Shown here piece by piece: positions 1 through 12,454 of a DNA stretch of 64,000 nucleotides. Source of the stretch: Macrobrachium rosenbergii (lineage: Eukaryota > Arthropoda > Malacostraca > Decapoda > Palaemonidae); assembly GCF_040412425.1 (NCBI RefSeq), contig NC_089749.1, positions 16,190,162 through 16,254,161 of the forward strand, written 5' to 3'. Under the pieces are notes generated by a model. That model was not told where the DNA came from. It did no database searches and saw nothing but the letters and a program-made list of their open reading frames with translations. Every line of letters begins with the position of its first letter. The first letter of the stretch is position 1. A program made the translations under genes and the position numbers.

Positions 1-57
1 GACTGTACAGAAAACTCGATTGCGCCGAAGAAACTTCGGCGTATTTTTTACTTGTTA
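1..57 (+). repeat. 3' end of a dispersed repeat, same family as 11300-11590
   Basis: Shares ACAGARAACTCGATT and ATTTTTTACTTGTT with 11550-11580. Contains a perfect 8-bp stem hairpin (CGCCGAAG, AAA loop, CTTCGGCG) at 23-41 that the other copy lacks. The window edge truncates it on the left. Confidence 0.7.
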
Positions 58-244
58 ATGCTAAATTTTATCCACTGCGCTGAAAGGTAGACCGTTAAGT
101 GGTTTTCCGCTCAAATGTTGATGGGACAAATGCTTATATCCTATTATAATGAACCCCAATTATTTACGTTAGTTTAGGCAATTATTCGCATGGCAGAACT
201 TTTCTTATATATAAAAAAAACACAAGAACGCCTTTCAAAGCTCA

Positions 245-330
245 TCCAAAAAGACAGCAGCCGTGCAGGTCGTGCAAGTTCGGCTCCTCCAAAAAGACGG
301 CAGCCGTGCAGGTCGTGCAAGCTCGGGAGA
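245..330 (+). repeat. 43-bp tandem duplication
   Basis: TCCAAAAAGAC(A/G)GCAGCCGTG and its following CAGGTCGTGCAAG occur twice head to tail, starting at 245 and 288. GC-richer than its surroundings. No gene recognised around it. Confidence 0.85.
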
Positions 331-904
331 GCTGGAGGAACGTGTGCCAAACATCCACTCATAAAAGAGAGGATTAATGAGGCAGAAGATGCACCGGCGA
401 AAGAATAATGGGAGGGGGTGGTGTGCGAGCGCGCGCGCTCGATGTGCATCTGTTTAAGCTTTTGTTGGTTATGATGGAAAGTGACGAATGATCAGATGTT
501 ATCGATGGAAGGGTGAAGATGTGGATTTCAGGGACAATGTAGGTGAATGGATGCGTTAATTGAGTGTAGATGATTAGATATAAACAAAATTAATTAGCAA
601 AAGGGGGAAATTTATAAGCAAAATCGTATAAGTTACGGTATTACGAGTTCAGATAGAAGAACATTTTCGGCGAATATAAACAGGTAAACATTTGCAAAAG
701 ATTATGTAGATAAGAGGGAATGCTTTAGCAATATCGATAAGGACAGGAATGGAAATAACCAATAATGAAGATGATGGAGTTTAAGAATCAAAGAGATGAT
801 ATTAATATTAAATAAGTACTAAAAAAAACTAGTTGACATTCCTCGTACGTGAAGGTTAAACTTTTAATAGTAGGTTTACGGATTATATAGTAATATAATA
901 TAGT

Positions 905-1140
905 AATATCAGGAAGAGGAGGAGTAGGAGGAATAAAAATACATTGAAGAAGAAGGCGAAGAAGAGGAGGAGGAGGAGGAACAAAAATACATTGAAGAAG
1001 AAGGAGAAGAAGAGGAGGTGGATGAGGAATAAAAATACATTGAAGAAGAAGAAGAAGGAGAAGAAGAGGAGGAGGAGGAAGAATAAAAATTCATCGAATA
1101 AGAAGAAAGAGAAGAAGAAGAAGAGGAGGAGGAGGAATAC
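905..1140 (+). repeat. Purine-rich minisatellite, about 50-bp unit, 4-5 copies
   Basis: Units combine AATAAAAATACATTGAAG with a run of GAAGAAGGAG/GAGGAGG. Starts of the AT part lie near 932, 981, 1028 and 1082, with a partial copy near 1133. The Lys/Arg- or Ser-rich open frames over it are artefacts. Confidence 0.85.
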
Positions 1141-1253
1141 ATTCATCTGCCACATCCTGATTGATTTTTATACGGGATTCTAGACAGACCAGAACGTTGC
1201 CTTGAATAAACATTTGTACTTATTGTTCCACGGATAATACGTCGTGGAATGCG

Positions 1254-1518
<265 letters not shown>

Positions 1519-2084
1519 GTATTGATAGATAGATAGAGTGATAGATAGATGTGTGTATGTATATATAGGCTACGTATGTATTATAAAGTGTGAGTTGAAG
1601 AAGAATTCACACAGTCGCTTTTGCAGTGCGATAAATAAGTCTTTTCGACGAAACTTGCATTACAAATTTAGTTCCCAGTCCACGATGTATTTAATTTCAG
1701 TTATACCAGTCCGTGAACTCATAAAAATTGCTCGCAAACCTGGCCTGGTAATGATATTCAAAATATGCCTCCTGGCGGAACGTATATATTTCTGTAATGT
1801 TTTATAACGTAGAAATTATAATAATGGTGATATTAGTATTTGGGGCAGCAACTGCAGAAACAGTAGCAGTGCCATTAATAGTAGTAAAAGTAGTATTAGC
1901 AGTGGGAGGGTGTTTGAAAATGAGAATTTATGAATGAATATTATACGAGTGAGTTCGGATACTTTTATACTATTTTGTAAAATAGTTCGGCGGTTTTTGT
2001 TCGACAGACAGACGTAATGTGCATACGTATATTTGTGTTTCTCACTTGTTTTTGTATTTGTGTGAACCACTTTTTCATAAAAAA

Positions 2085-2390
2085 ATCGTAAGGGGTAGTG
2101 TTGTCAGTGCACCTCACGCGGTGCACTGTAAGCATTACTAAAGGTTCTTTGTAGCTTCCCTTTGGCCCCTAGCTGCAACCCCTTTCATTCCTGTTATTGT
2201 ACCTCCGTTCATATTCTCTTTCTTCCATCTCACTTTCCACCTACCCCTAACAATTGTTTCATCGTGCAACTGCTTTGAGGTTTCCTCAAACCTTTTTACT
2301 CTCAATTTCCCATTCAGCGCTGAATGACCTCACATAGGGTCATGGAGTTCTCGTAAGTTTTATTTTCCATTCCATTCCATTCATACAAGA
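2085..2390 (+). repeat. SINE-like dispersed repeat, copy 1 (forward)
   Basis: Begins GGGGTAGTGTTGTCAGTGCA and contains GCGGTGCACTGTA, GGTTCTTTGTAG and CAGCGCTGAATGACCTCA, ending in a TTCCATTCCATTC tail. The same order of blocks occurs at 9066-9320 and, reversed, at 22338-22640. The motif GCACCTCACGCGGTGC is a short hairpin. Confidence 0.8.
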
Positions 2391-2693
2391 GAATAAAAAA
2401 AAAAAAAGCAAGACCACCTTCCTTTTATATTCATCGATTTTGGAGTATACTGTACATATCCTCTTTTCCTCTCTCACTCGCCCTCCATTCATCTTCTGCC
2501 ATCTTTAGCCTAACTCTGAGGTCTGGAGGATATCGACCGTCTATAGAGCGAAAGGTTATTGTCATTCAGGTGACCCTCTCCCACACAGTTCAACCACAGT
2601 GCCACTGGTCTTGACGCGTGAGGCGCCCCGCCGAACAATAAACGAGATATGTTGAATGTTCGACTTAGGTTTTTTTTTTATTTTGTCGAGTTG

Positions 2694-2695
<2 letters not shown>

Positions 2696-2782
<87 letters not shown>

Positions 2783-2877
2783 CTGAACAAGCTATTCACT
2801 ATCTCTGTCTCGTTTTTATAATAATTATTCACTATCTCTGTTCAAGTTATATGTTTTTCTTAACGATTAATTATATG

Positions 2878-2957
<80 letters not shown>

Positions 2958-3005
2958 TACACAAGCTATTCACTTTCACTGTCTCACGTTTTTATGATGG
3001 TAATT
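2696..3005. repeat. Two (CT)n tracts with duplicated flank
   Basis: (CT)n at about 2697-2780 and 2883-2955. The sequence AAGCTATTCACT(A/T)TC followed by GTCTC and GTTTTTAT occurs after each tract, and ATTCACTATCTCTGT recurs once more near 2826, so the flank was duplicated with the tract. Confidence 0.85.
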
Positions 3006-3167
3006 ATTTATTTATTAAGCTTAAGCTGTGTTTTATGCTCAACGATCAAAACATTTGAGATAGATAAAAACATAAATAATAGAATGAGAAGAAAACCCTT
3101 AAGAAAGGCCAGGAAAAGTCCTAAACTCTTAACAGTTTTTTGGGATATTGGAGGTGTAGTTATGTAG

Positions 3168-3170
<3 letters not shown>

Positions 3171-3226
<56 letters not shown>

Positions 3227-3431
3227 TCAAAGCCAAAGTCAGAGTCAAAATTCTTTATTCCATTAAAAATGGGTATTACATACGTTTAATTACTCATTCT
3301 TGGGTAACGTAGGTCCATTCAAAGTTTTAAAAAGTTTCTACATAATAAGCAATATTCATTATCATAGTACTTATATTTAGTATACAAGAGGTATATTACT
3401 ATACAATATCTCTAATATCGGTAAAAACAGA

Positions 3432-3466
<35 letters not shown>

Positions 3467-4290
3467 TTGAGGGCAGAACTATTCATTTGCAATGACAGTA
3501 ATGTTAAGGACTCATTAGTAAACTTTTCAGTTTAAGTAATCCATTGTGGAATGAACTGTTTATAAAGAACCTAAACAAAATGATAAATGGGCAAGATAAA
3601 TAGGATGGTATTTAACTTGTAAATTAATCAATGAAGAAATTGATAAAGTAGGAATGCTATATGCATAAAAAAATAATTGAGACAATCAGTAAGCTTTAAA
3701 GATTATGTGATGTTGAATAGGAATATGTTCTGGAATGATCAAATAAATTCTATTGACAAAATGCAAAGCAAAAATGGGAATGCTGTTCCGGCACTAAAAC
3801 AAGAAAAGTGAACACATGATTATGCCTTATAAAACGGCTGCCATGTTACAATATAATATTTACCCACACTACCAAAAGGATATGCACAAATAGAGAGTGC
3901 CAAAGGTCATTTACAGCTAGAATAATAGGTTTACTATTGACTAGGGAAAGATGCAATTTTAAATTTTAGTCTTGAAAGGAGTAACTTACATGGTAATTCA
4001 AGCATGGAAACAGATAGAAGGAATTATCTCTCTAAAATTATCAAAAGAGCAAGCAGAGGTAGATTAATCTGCCAAAACTATACCAGGAAAATTAAGAAAG
4101 CACACAGGACATTAATCCACCACTCAGCATCGATAATGCAGCGTCTATTCAATGCGCTCTTTCATCTGATCATAACTTATTATTTTTAAGATCTAAGCTC
4201 GACAAATATTTTCCTAACCATTAAACCTCTGGAAGATGCAAAATATCTCGGAAGATGCTTAGCAACTCTCTCTCTCATCAAAGGTGCCTC
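3171..4290. other. No gene seen; short (GA)n and (CA)n tracts
   Basis: (GA)n at 3171-3222 and (CA)n at about 3435-3465. The rest is AT-rich sequence with no coding, RNA or repeat signal I can support. Confidence 0.6.
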
Positions 4291-4340
4291 ACACTGAGGA
4301 CCTGGTCAACCAATCATTCTTTATTCTATATTTTTACAAG

Positions 4341-4393
<53 letters not shown>

Positions 4394-4459
4394 TGGTGAT
4401 ACCAGGTCAACCAATCATTCTTTATCTATATTTTTAAACCAGGTCAGCTGATATGTATT

Positions 4460-4526
<67 letters not shown>

Positions 4527-4590
4527 TGGTGATACCAGGTCAACCAATCATTCTTTTCTATATTTTTACACCAGGTCAGGTGATATGTAT
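4290..4590. repeat. Compound repeat: three spacers separated by (CT)n
   Basis: The spacer GGTCAACCAATCATTCTTT...ATATTTTTA occurs three times (about 4303, 4404 and 4538), and the first two are followed by (CT)n. The later copies also share TAAATGGTGATACCAGG and a CAGGTCAG(C/G)TGATATG end. Confidence 0.88.
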
Positions 4591-4983
4591 TGTTGCTATT
4601 GGTAATAATGCTTTTGCATGCATGTAATCTCCGAAAGCAGTTATGGAAAGGAGGGTGAAAACGTAATAAAATTATTATTACTTATCTCACGTTTCATTTT
4701 TTGTAAAAAGAGTCGGTGAGTAACACGGAATTGAAACAAATAGAGAAGAGATATTTTAGAGAACTAAAAATTAAGCCTCTTCCTTTTTTTCATTCGCCAA
4801 GGAAGTACATCGGAAACACCTCCCTCTGAATTCCCACCCCGTTTTATCTGAGTTTCATTATTCCGTAAAGAGTCGCATCGACAAGGTCTTCGTCTTTTTC
4901 GGCCGGGAAGAAATGGCACTCATATTTTTACCCTGAGTGTAATGTGGAATAGAAGTGTAATTTCCGTCGTGTTATGAAGCGGT

Positions 4984-5110
4984 CTTTTTCCTCCTCCTCC
5001 TTCCTCCTCCTCCTCCTCCTCCTCCTCCTCCTCCTCCTCCTCCTGTCCTCCCACCTCCTGCCCTCTCTCTCACACACACACTCACACACACACACACAGG
5101 TATTCATTTG

Positions 5111-5174
<64 letters not shown>

Positions 5175-5260
5175 CAGTATTCCCTTGCACACTAGAAATA
5201 AGATCTGTTTTTCCTCCATCTTTCTCACCAGACAGTATTCATTTGCAGCCTGGAAATAAG

Positions 5261-5338
<78 letters not shown>
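4984..5338. repeat. (CCT)n, (CA)n and two (CT)n tracts
   Basis: (CCT)n about 4990-5043, (CA)n about 5070-5098, (CT)n about 5113-5170 and 5264-5338. The 90-bp spacer between the last two matches the spacer at 6606-6691. Confidence 0.9.
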
Positions 5339-5341
<3 letters not shown>

Positions 5342-6427
5342 TAATGCTGTTTTGAATACAAATTGACCACCAAGGTGCATAAACACCTTTTCAGGAGCGG
5401 TCCAGTGCATTACTCTGTACCCAACAATATCAAAACATAATGCGTGGGGTTTGTGCATAGTGCGGATAAGCCTTCAACATGTTTACGACTTGCAGTGGGT
5501 TGGGCCACAGTGTCGTATTTCGCGCGAAATAATTCTCATTAATGTTTCACGAGCATGCTTCGTAATTTTCCTTTTTCTTTTTTTTTCCAAGTCTTTATTC
5601 GTCATGTTTCTCGTCAACGGATTATTGTTTAATTTTATGGTGATATGACTGTCAAATTTGTGATTCTGTTTTCAGTCTTTTCAAGACTTTATTATTTTAC
5701 ATTTCTTGACGCCAGATTCATATTTTATTTTATAAAGTAATGTGTTTGGCAAATTTGTATTTTGTTCTGTCGGTGAGAATAATTCATGTTAATACTCCGC
5801 TCGTAATTGTAGTCTTCAAGAATTTTATGGAAATTACGTGTTGTTGACGAAATAAGTATTCTTGAGTGATATTATGAAGAACCTATTTTTCACATTTGCC
5901 GTAACGTAATTATCAAGCATCGAGGATCTTATTCATAATTATAGTTGGAAAGAAAAGTGTTCTTGCTTTCTAGATTCAGTTTTAGCCTCGCGCTCTCATA
6001 ATCATATTTGGAGAGAAACATTTTCTTCTTTTTTTGAAATTAATATTTTCTTGCTTCCTAGATTCAGTTTTATCCTCACGCTGTCAATCATTTTGGAAAG
6101 AAATATCTCCCTGTTTTCGAGATTCAGTTTTATCCTTATTTTTTGTCAAGATAACTTCATTATCATCTCATTTTCGGAAACTTGCTCCTCCCTGGAGACG
6201 GGAATCCTTCCTTAATCAATTTTAACTTTTATTCATAACACGCTCGCAGACTGAATCGTAATTCTTCCCGAGTGCGTTTCGCAAGTTCATCCTTTTTGGC
6301 AACTGTCAGGCTGTCTGGTACGCTTATTATCGCCCCCCTTCATTAAGAAATTTTGCGCATTGGCCCACATTTACCTCGAGACTGTATCCCTTTATGTCCG
6401 GGTCACATAATGACAGTGAAGCTTTAT

Positions 6428-6429
<2 letters not shown>
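5339..6429. other. No gene seen
   Basis: Ordinary AT-rich sequence. Short diverged direct repeats of an AGATTCAGTTTTA(G/T)CCT phrase occur near 5971, 6059 and 6120. Nothing codes. Confidence 0.55.
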
Positions 6430-6475
<46 letters not shown>

Positions 6476-6536
6476 TCATTTAGAGCATTTAATCCCTTTT
6501 ACTCTTGCATGTTTCATTCTTGTTCATATACATCTC

Positions 6537-6610
<74 letters not shown>

Positions 6611-6687
6611 CAGCATTCTCTTGCGCACGGGAAATTCTCCTTTCTCTCCCCAGGACTCACCCCATCTCCCTCACGCATTCATTTCCA

Positions 6688-6770
<83 letters not shown>
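6430..6770. repeat. Three (CT)n tracts with spacers
   Basis: (CT)n at about 6430-6473, 6540-6605 and 6692-6770. The second spacer (6606-6691) is a diverged copy of 5172-5262. The Leu-Ser open frames here come from the CT repeat. Confidence 0.92.
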
Positions 6771-6772
<2 letters not shown>

Positions 6773-7125
6773 GTTTAAGTCCCGTTTCTTGCCACTTATG
6801 TCAAACATATGCATAGCCTAAAGCCCACCGAGTTACAATTTTTGAGTAACAAAAAATCCTCGGCTTAGTTATGTGATCTCGACAAGAGTTTTGTTTTTGG
6901 TGGGATAGGATTGCTTGAATATTACAGAATATTGAAGTCGGTTCTCGGACGTGAGGGATGAAGGGGTTAAACGTTCACAAAAACGAGCCGGGAACTTTTT
7001 GGTTATTGTAATTTGCGTCGCGGCCAGAGAGAGTTTTCCTTCTTCTACCTGTCAGGCAGTGAGTTGCATTCTGTCCCATAATTACCACACAGACACACAC
7101 AGACTCCGCTTAGTTTTGTGTGTTT

Positions 7126-7476
7126 GGTAGAGAGAGAGAGAGAGAGAGAGAGATTTCGTCTCCTCACACCCGTAAAGAGAAGGTCGATTGGAAAAGAATA
7201 GGGACTCGCCGGATCTCTATGGGTTTGCAGACAATGAGAAGCGATTTTAATGAACCTCATTATAAAATTCTCCTTCTTCAGTCGCCCCTTACTCTCCCTT
7301 CCCCTTCCCCCCCTCCCCCCCTCTCTTTCTCTCTCACACACACACACACACACGCCATTTTTGCGCTCATTAGTCTGAGGAAAGAGGAAAAAGGGCAGGT
7401 GGATTGAAGGCGTGTAAAGTATGGAAGGTAATGGTTGGAGAATTTCTGTAGACCCTCATCATCATCATCATCATAA

Positions 7477-7526
<50 letters not shown>

Positions 7527-7802
7527 GCGAGATGTCCTTGATCGTTATATTTCATTGTACCTCTGTGTACATGAGCAGTACGTTATATAAATTATATCAT
7601 GTACACGCTAGTCGACTGTTGTGAGTCGCAGCCATGGTTGAGTATGGCTTGGGGTAGCATCCTCATCCCAGAAGACATGCTAAGGGTCGAAATGGTATAA
7701 TTTTCTAAGGACACCTGCATGTATTAAGCCATTAATTTGGATTTTATACTTCATCCATAAGCCGCCCGCCCGCTTTTAGCGAAAACTGCGTTTTACTTGT
7801 AA

Positions 7803-7872
<70 letters not shown>
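7126..7872. repeat. Series of (GA)n, (CA)n, (ATC)n and (CT)n tracts
   Basis: (GA)n 7130-7153, (CA)n about 7336-7352, (CAT)n about 7458-7472, (CT)n 7481-7525 and 7808-7872, separated by unique sequence without a coding signal. Confidence 0.85.
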
Positions 7873-7874
<2 letters not shown>

Positions 7875-7977
7875 CAACGTTCTTTGTGCAACTAGAGTGC
7901 AATAGTTTGTTCCACCCACCAGCTCTCGCCACCCAATTATTCTTTTTCATCGGTGGGAAATTAAATCTGTCAGTGGG

Positions 7978-8099
7978 CGACTTCTGTTGTGTAGTTTTGC
8001 GTCACATTCTCTCTCTCTCTCTCTCTCTCTTTGTTTGAACAAATCTAACTTTACCAATTTTGAATCTCTGGTTTCGTTTATGGACTTCTGTTACATAGT

Positions 8100-8180
<81 letters not shown>

Positions 8181-8250
8181 TTGAACAAATCTAACTTTAC
8201 CCCTTTTGAATCTCTGGTTTCGTATATCGACTTCTCTTATATACATTTGC

Positions 8251-8331
<81 letters not shown>

Positions 8332-8408
8332 GGTGTGTGTGTGTTTTTAAACAAATTTACGTGTAACCTGTTTGAGTCTCTGGCTTCGTATATCGACTCA
8401 TGTATTTG

Positions 8409-8504
<96 letters not shown>

Positions 8505-8564
8505 AACAAATCTACCCGTACCATTTTTGAATCTCTGGCTTCGTGTATCGACTTACGTATGTGG

Positions 8565-8645
<81 letters not shown>

Positions 8646-8735
8646 TTTGCGTGTGTTTGAACAAATCTACCTTCACCCCTTTTGAATCGCAGGTTTCGTA
8701 TGTCGAATGTAAATTTGCGTTCTGCCTTCTGTGAA
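7978..8735. repeat. Higher-order repeat: about 75-bp spacer + (CT)n + (GT)n, five to six units
   Basis: A spacer with TTTGAACAAATCTA, then TTTTGAATCTCTGG(T/C)TTCGT and CGACT, is repeated near 8033, 8180, 8347, 8501 and 8656, with a partial copy at the left. Most copies are preceded by (CT)n and (GT)n. The unit is about 150-165 bp, with length differences mainly in the CT/GT tracts. Confidence 0.93.
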
Positions 8736-8950
8736 GTTTGCATCTCTTTTTCTCGGTGAATACGAGTGCACATTATTCAAGGCCTTTTTTCTCATTTGCC
8801 ATTGCAATTGCAATTGAAAGCACTCGTCTCCTTTCAAACGTTAACAGGTGTTTGCCCTCAGTACGCCGAATCATCATCATTCCGAGCTCTCAGTTGCAGG
8901 CACATTCAACGAGGGGGATATTGGTGCGCTTGAAATGCCTTTAATCAGTG

Positions 8951-8952
<2 letters not shown>

Positions 8953-9018
<66 letters not shown>
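8953..9018. repeat. (CT)n microsatellite
   Basis: A clean dinucleotide run of about 65 bp, about 50 bp before a SINE-like copy. Confidence 0.95.
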
Positions 9019-9021
<3 letters not shown>

Positions 9022-9065
9022 AGTTATTACTGTCTTCAGAACTTGGAGCTTGCCTCCCGTAGGGG

Positions 9066-9320
9066 GGTTTTGCCGTGAGTGCACTTCACGCGGTGCACTG
9101 TAGGCATTACTTAAGGTTCTTTGTAGCGTCCCTCCGGCCCATAGATACAACCCCTTTTATTCCTTTTACTGTACCTTCATTCATAGTGCAACTGCGAGGT
9201 TTTCCTCTTGTTACCCTTTTCAGACCATTTTACTGTCAATTTCCGTTTCAGCGATGAAAGACCTCATAGGTCCCAGTGCTTGGCCTTCGGCCAAAATTCT
9301 ATATTCTATTCATTCTATCC
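9066..9320 (+). repeat. SINE-like dispersed repeat, copy 2 (forward)
   Basis: Same block order as 2085-2390 with the hairpin GCACTTCACGCGGTGC, GGTTCTTTGTAGCG, CATAGTGCAACTGCGAGG and CCTCATAGGTCCCAGTGCTT, ending in an ATTCTATTCATTCTAT tail. It lacks part of the middle of copy 1. Confidence 0.8.
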
Positions 9321-9615
9321 TTAGAGCTTGCCTGTGTAATTTTTCTTTCATTGGTAATTTTTTTTAACAGTATCTAGCCCCTCAAAAATCTTTAATCAGC
9401 TTGAGATTCCTATTTTATTTCCTGTATTTTTATATAGCTATTCCTATGTTATTTTTATTGTAATTTTATAATTAGAATTTTTTAGGGGGTTCCTCTTATT
9501 TTGCATTCCAGAATTCCTTTCTGTTAATTGTTGTTTTGCGTGGCGAAATTCGTGTAAGCCAGAGATATCACGTTACTCTTGCTTCAATATTCATTTTGCA
9601 TTCTCCCTTGCCTCC

Positions 9616-9618
<3 letters not shown>

Positions 9619-9687
<69 letters not shown>

Positions 9688-9890
9688 GGGACGAGTTGTA
9701 GGATTCGAATTCCATACTGTCTGAGAGAGAGAGAGAGAGAGAGAGAGGGACGGGTTGTAGGATTCGAAATTTCATACTGTCTGAGAGAGAGAGAGATGCG
9801 GGGAAGGGGACGGGTTTTAGGATTCGAAATTTCGTACTTTCTGGTACAGAGAGCGAGGGAGAGATAGCAAGATTCCGAATTCCGTACTGT

Positions 9891-9957
<67 letters not shown>
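9619..9957. repeat. Compound (GA)n array with four related spacers
   Basis: Spacers of about 40-60 bp carrying GATTCGAA(A/T)TTCC or a close variant, then TACTGTCTGAGAGA, occur four times (about 9686, 9748, 9799, 9868) between (GA)n tracts. The spacer is on the GA strand, whereas most other arrays here are on the CT strand. Confidence 0.92.
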
Positions 9958-9958
<1 letters not shown>

Positions 9959-10113
9959 CATACTGTCTGCTTCCTCCCGTCGGCTCTATAGCCTCAACTA
10001 AAGTTGAAATGCATAAAGTTTAAAGTTCGTATGGTTTGACTGTCCATGGTTTGGAAAGTTTGTTCGTTCGTTCGTTACGGGGAAAAATCTAGGTTAAGAT
10101 CATTAAAGTGGAA

Positions 10114-10117
<4 letters not shown>

Positions 10118-10188
<71 letters not shown>

Positions 10189-10277
10189 TAGCCATTTCCA
10201 TTACTCGAAAAGAACAGCGCTTCTCAATCGGGGGTCGAGGCAAAAGGTTTCTCCCATAATCTTCTTAGGATGAGATA

Positions 10278-10344
<67 letters not shown>

Positions 10345-10566
10345 GTCTTTCCTTTGCTCTTGGTGGGTTAGTCAGATAGACGAAATGATATTCAGCTTGA
10401 ACTGGCGTTACAACAGCATTGGTCAGCGACATGAGAGAGAGAGAGAGATTTTGAAGACATCAACGTGAAAATCTTTCGTATGTCTAGGTTTACATTTTGA
10501 CGAGGAATGAACGGTCACGCATAGTGCTTGTGCTTGTCTCTCTTCACGCTTTCTCTCCATGCATCT

Positions 10567-10640
<74 letters not shown>
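10118..10640. repeat. (CT)n, (CT)n and (GA)n tracts
   Basis: (CT)n at about 10118-10182 and 10281-10342, short (GA)n at 10434-10448, long (GA)n at 10570-10636. Confidence 0.92.
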
Positions 10641-11299
10641 CATCTCCCTCTGGAGAATTTTGTTAATCCTTTTCTTAACTTTAACGAGGGAGTGTTAAAC
10701 CAACCGTAACAGCGTCTCCGTCGGTTGAAAGGAACTCGTCTTCTAATTTTTCCTTTTTAATGCAATTTTTGCGTGGGGAGGAAATTGACGGTCTTCAGAC
10801 GGTGGGGGGGGGTGTCTAGGGGTTGGGTTATGGGGAGGGGGGAAGCAGCAGCCTCCTCCGTAGTCATCTAGTTCCTGCCTTCACCATCAACTTATTTTTT
10901 CTTGAATTTTCTTCCTGTATTCACACAGCGTCTTGAATTCCTCCTCCTGTGACTCAGTTTTCCAGGTTTTTGGTTTCGTCTTTCTGTGTTCGCTTAACTT
11001 TTCTCCCTGGCCTATTTCCTCTCGTCTTCACTATTGCGCTTTGTCATCTTTATTCTTCCTTGTACTTTTATGCTCATTCGTTGCTCATCATCCAGGCAGT
11101 CCCCAGTGGGTGTAGTCGGTATCATGCGTCTGTTTTCTGTCACCTACCTATCCCTAGTTACATTTTTTATCTGATTTCCTTACATTTTTTATCTCATTTC
11201 CTTTGTTTTCTTGTGGTTCTAAGTGTCTACCTTACACTGTGCATTTATCATAGACAATATATTTTTTTTATACCTGATCGTCCCCTTTTAGTTTTCTGT
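10641..11299. other. No gene seen
   Basis: T-rich sequence. The 175-codon open frame at 10949-11476 has no domain, splice structure or composition that suggests a gene, and its end runs into a dispersed repeat. Confidence 0.55.
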
Positions 11300-11590
11300 A
11301 AAAGAAAACTATTGTGCCGGCTTTGTCTGTCCGTCCGCAGTTTTTTTGTCCACCCACAGATCTTAAAAACTACTGAGGCTAGAGGCCTGCAAATTGGTAT
11401 GTTGATCATCCACCCTCCAATCATCAAACATACCGAATTGCAGCCCTCTAGCCTCAGTAGTTTTTATTTTAGTTAAGGTTAAATTTAGCCATAATCGTGC
11501 GTCATGCAGCTGTCCGTGGCTGAAAGCTTCATGGGCCGCGGCTCATACAGAGAACTCGATTCGCATTTTTTACTTGTTTAATTATAAAGT
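11300..11590 (+). repeat. Dispersed repeat with long internal hairpin
   Basis: Contains GTGCCGGCTTTGTCTGTCCG, an inverted repeat at about 11365-11465 (arms about 42 nt with few mismatches), TTAGCCATAATCGTGCGTC, TTCATGGGCCGCGGCTCA and an end shared with window positions 1-57. I recall this type of sequence from other decapod DNA, but that is memory, not a search. Confidence 0.8.
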
Positions 11591-11896
11591 TCTGTAGGAT
11601 TTTTGGCTTGAATGACCAAACGCCTTAATTAACGTAGGTGGCAATATGGAAAGAAGCCTTAACAAGATCGGGAGTTTGGGGAAAGTCGCTTGATTAATTT
11701 AAGTGGGCTTTATAAGAGCAAGTCAAAGTGACATGTTTGTCCTCACTTTAAGAAGAGTGGCTTTTTTTGTTTATTTTTTTTTATGTTCTGTCACATCTTA
11801 GATGAAGATTAATTGTTGGTATTTTTAGATGAATTTATTTTTTTATACTTTCCTTTTTATTTCCTTTTTATGACTAAATGTCAGACCACACTCATA

Positions 11897-12440
<544 letters not shown>

Positions 12441-12454
12441 CATGGTCCTTTTTG

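Noticed and set aside
944..1183. Lys/Arg-rich 79-codon frame as a nuclear protein
   Set aside because: It is the translation of a purine minisatellite with a 50-bp unit.
5108..5344. Many open frames coding for Leu-Ser or Arg-Glu repeats over the whole left 20 kb
   Set aside because: They are translations of (CT)n or (GA)n and have no other protein signal.
10949..11476. 175-codon plus-strand open frame
   Set aside because: Hydrophobic T-rich composition, no domain, and its end lies in a dispersed repeat.
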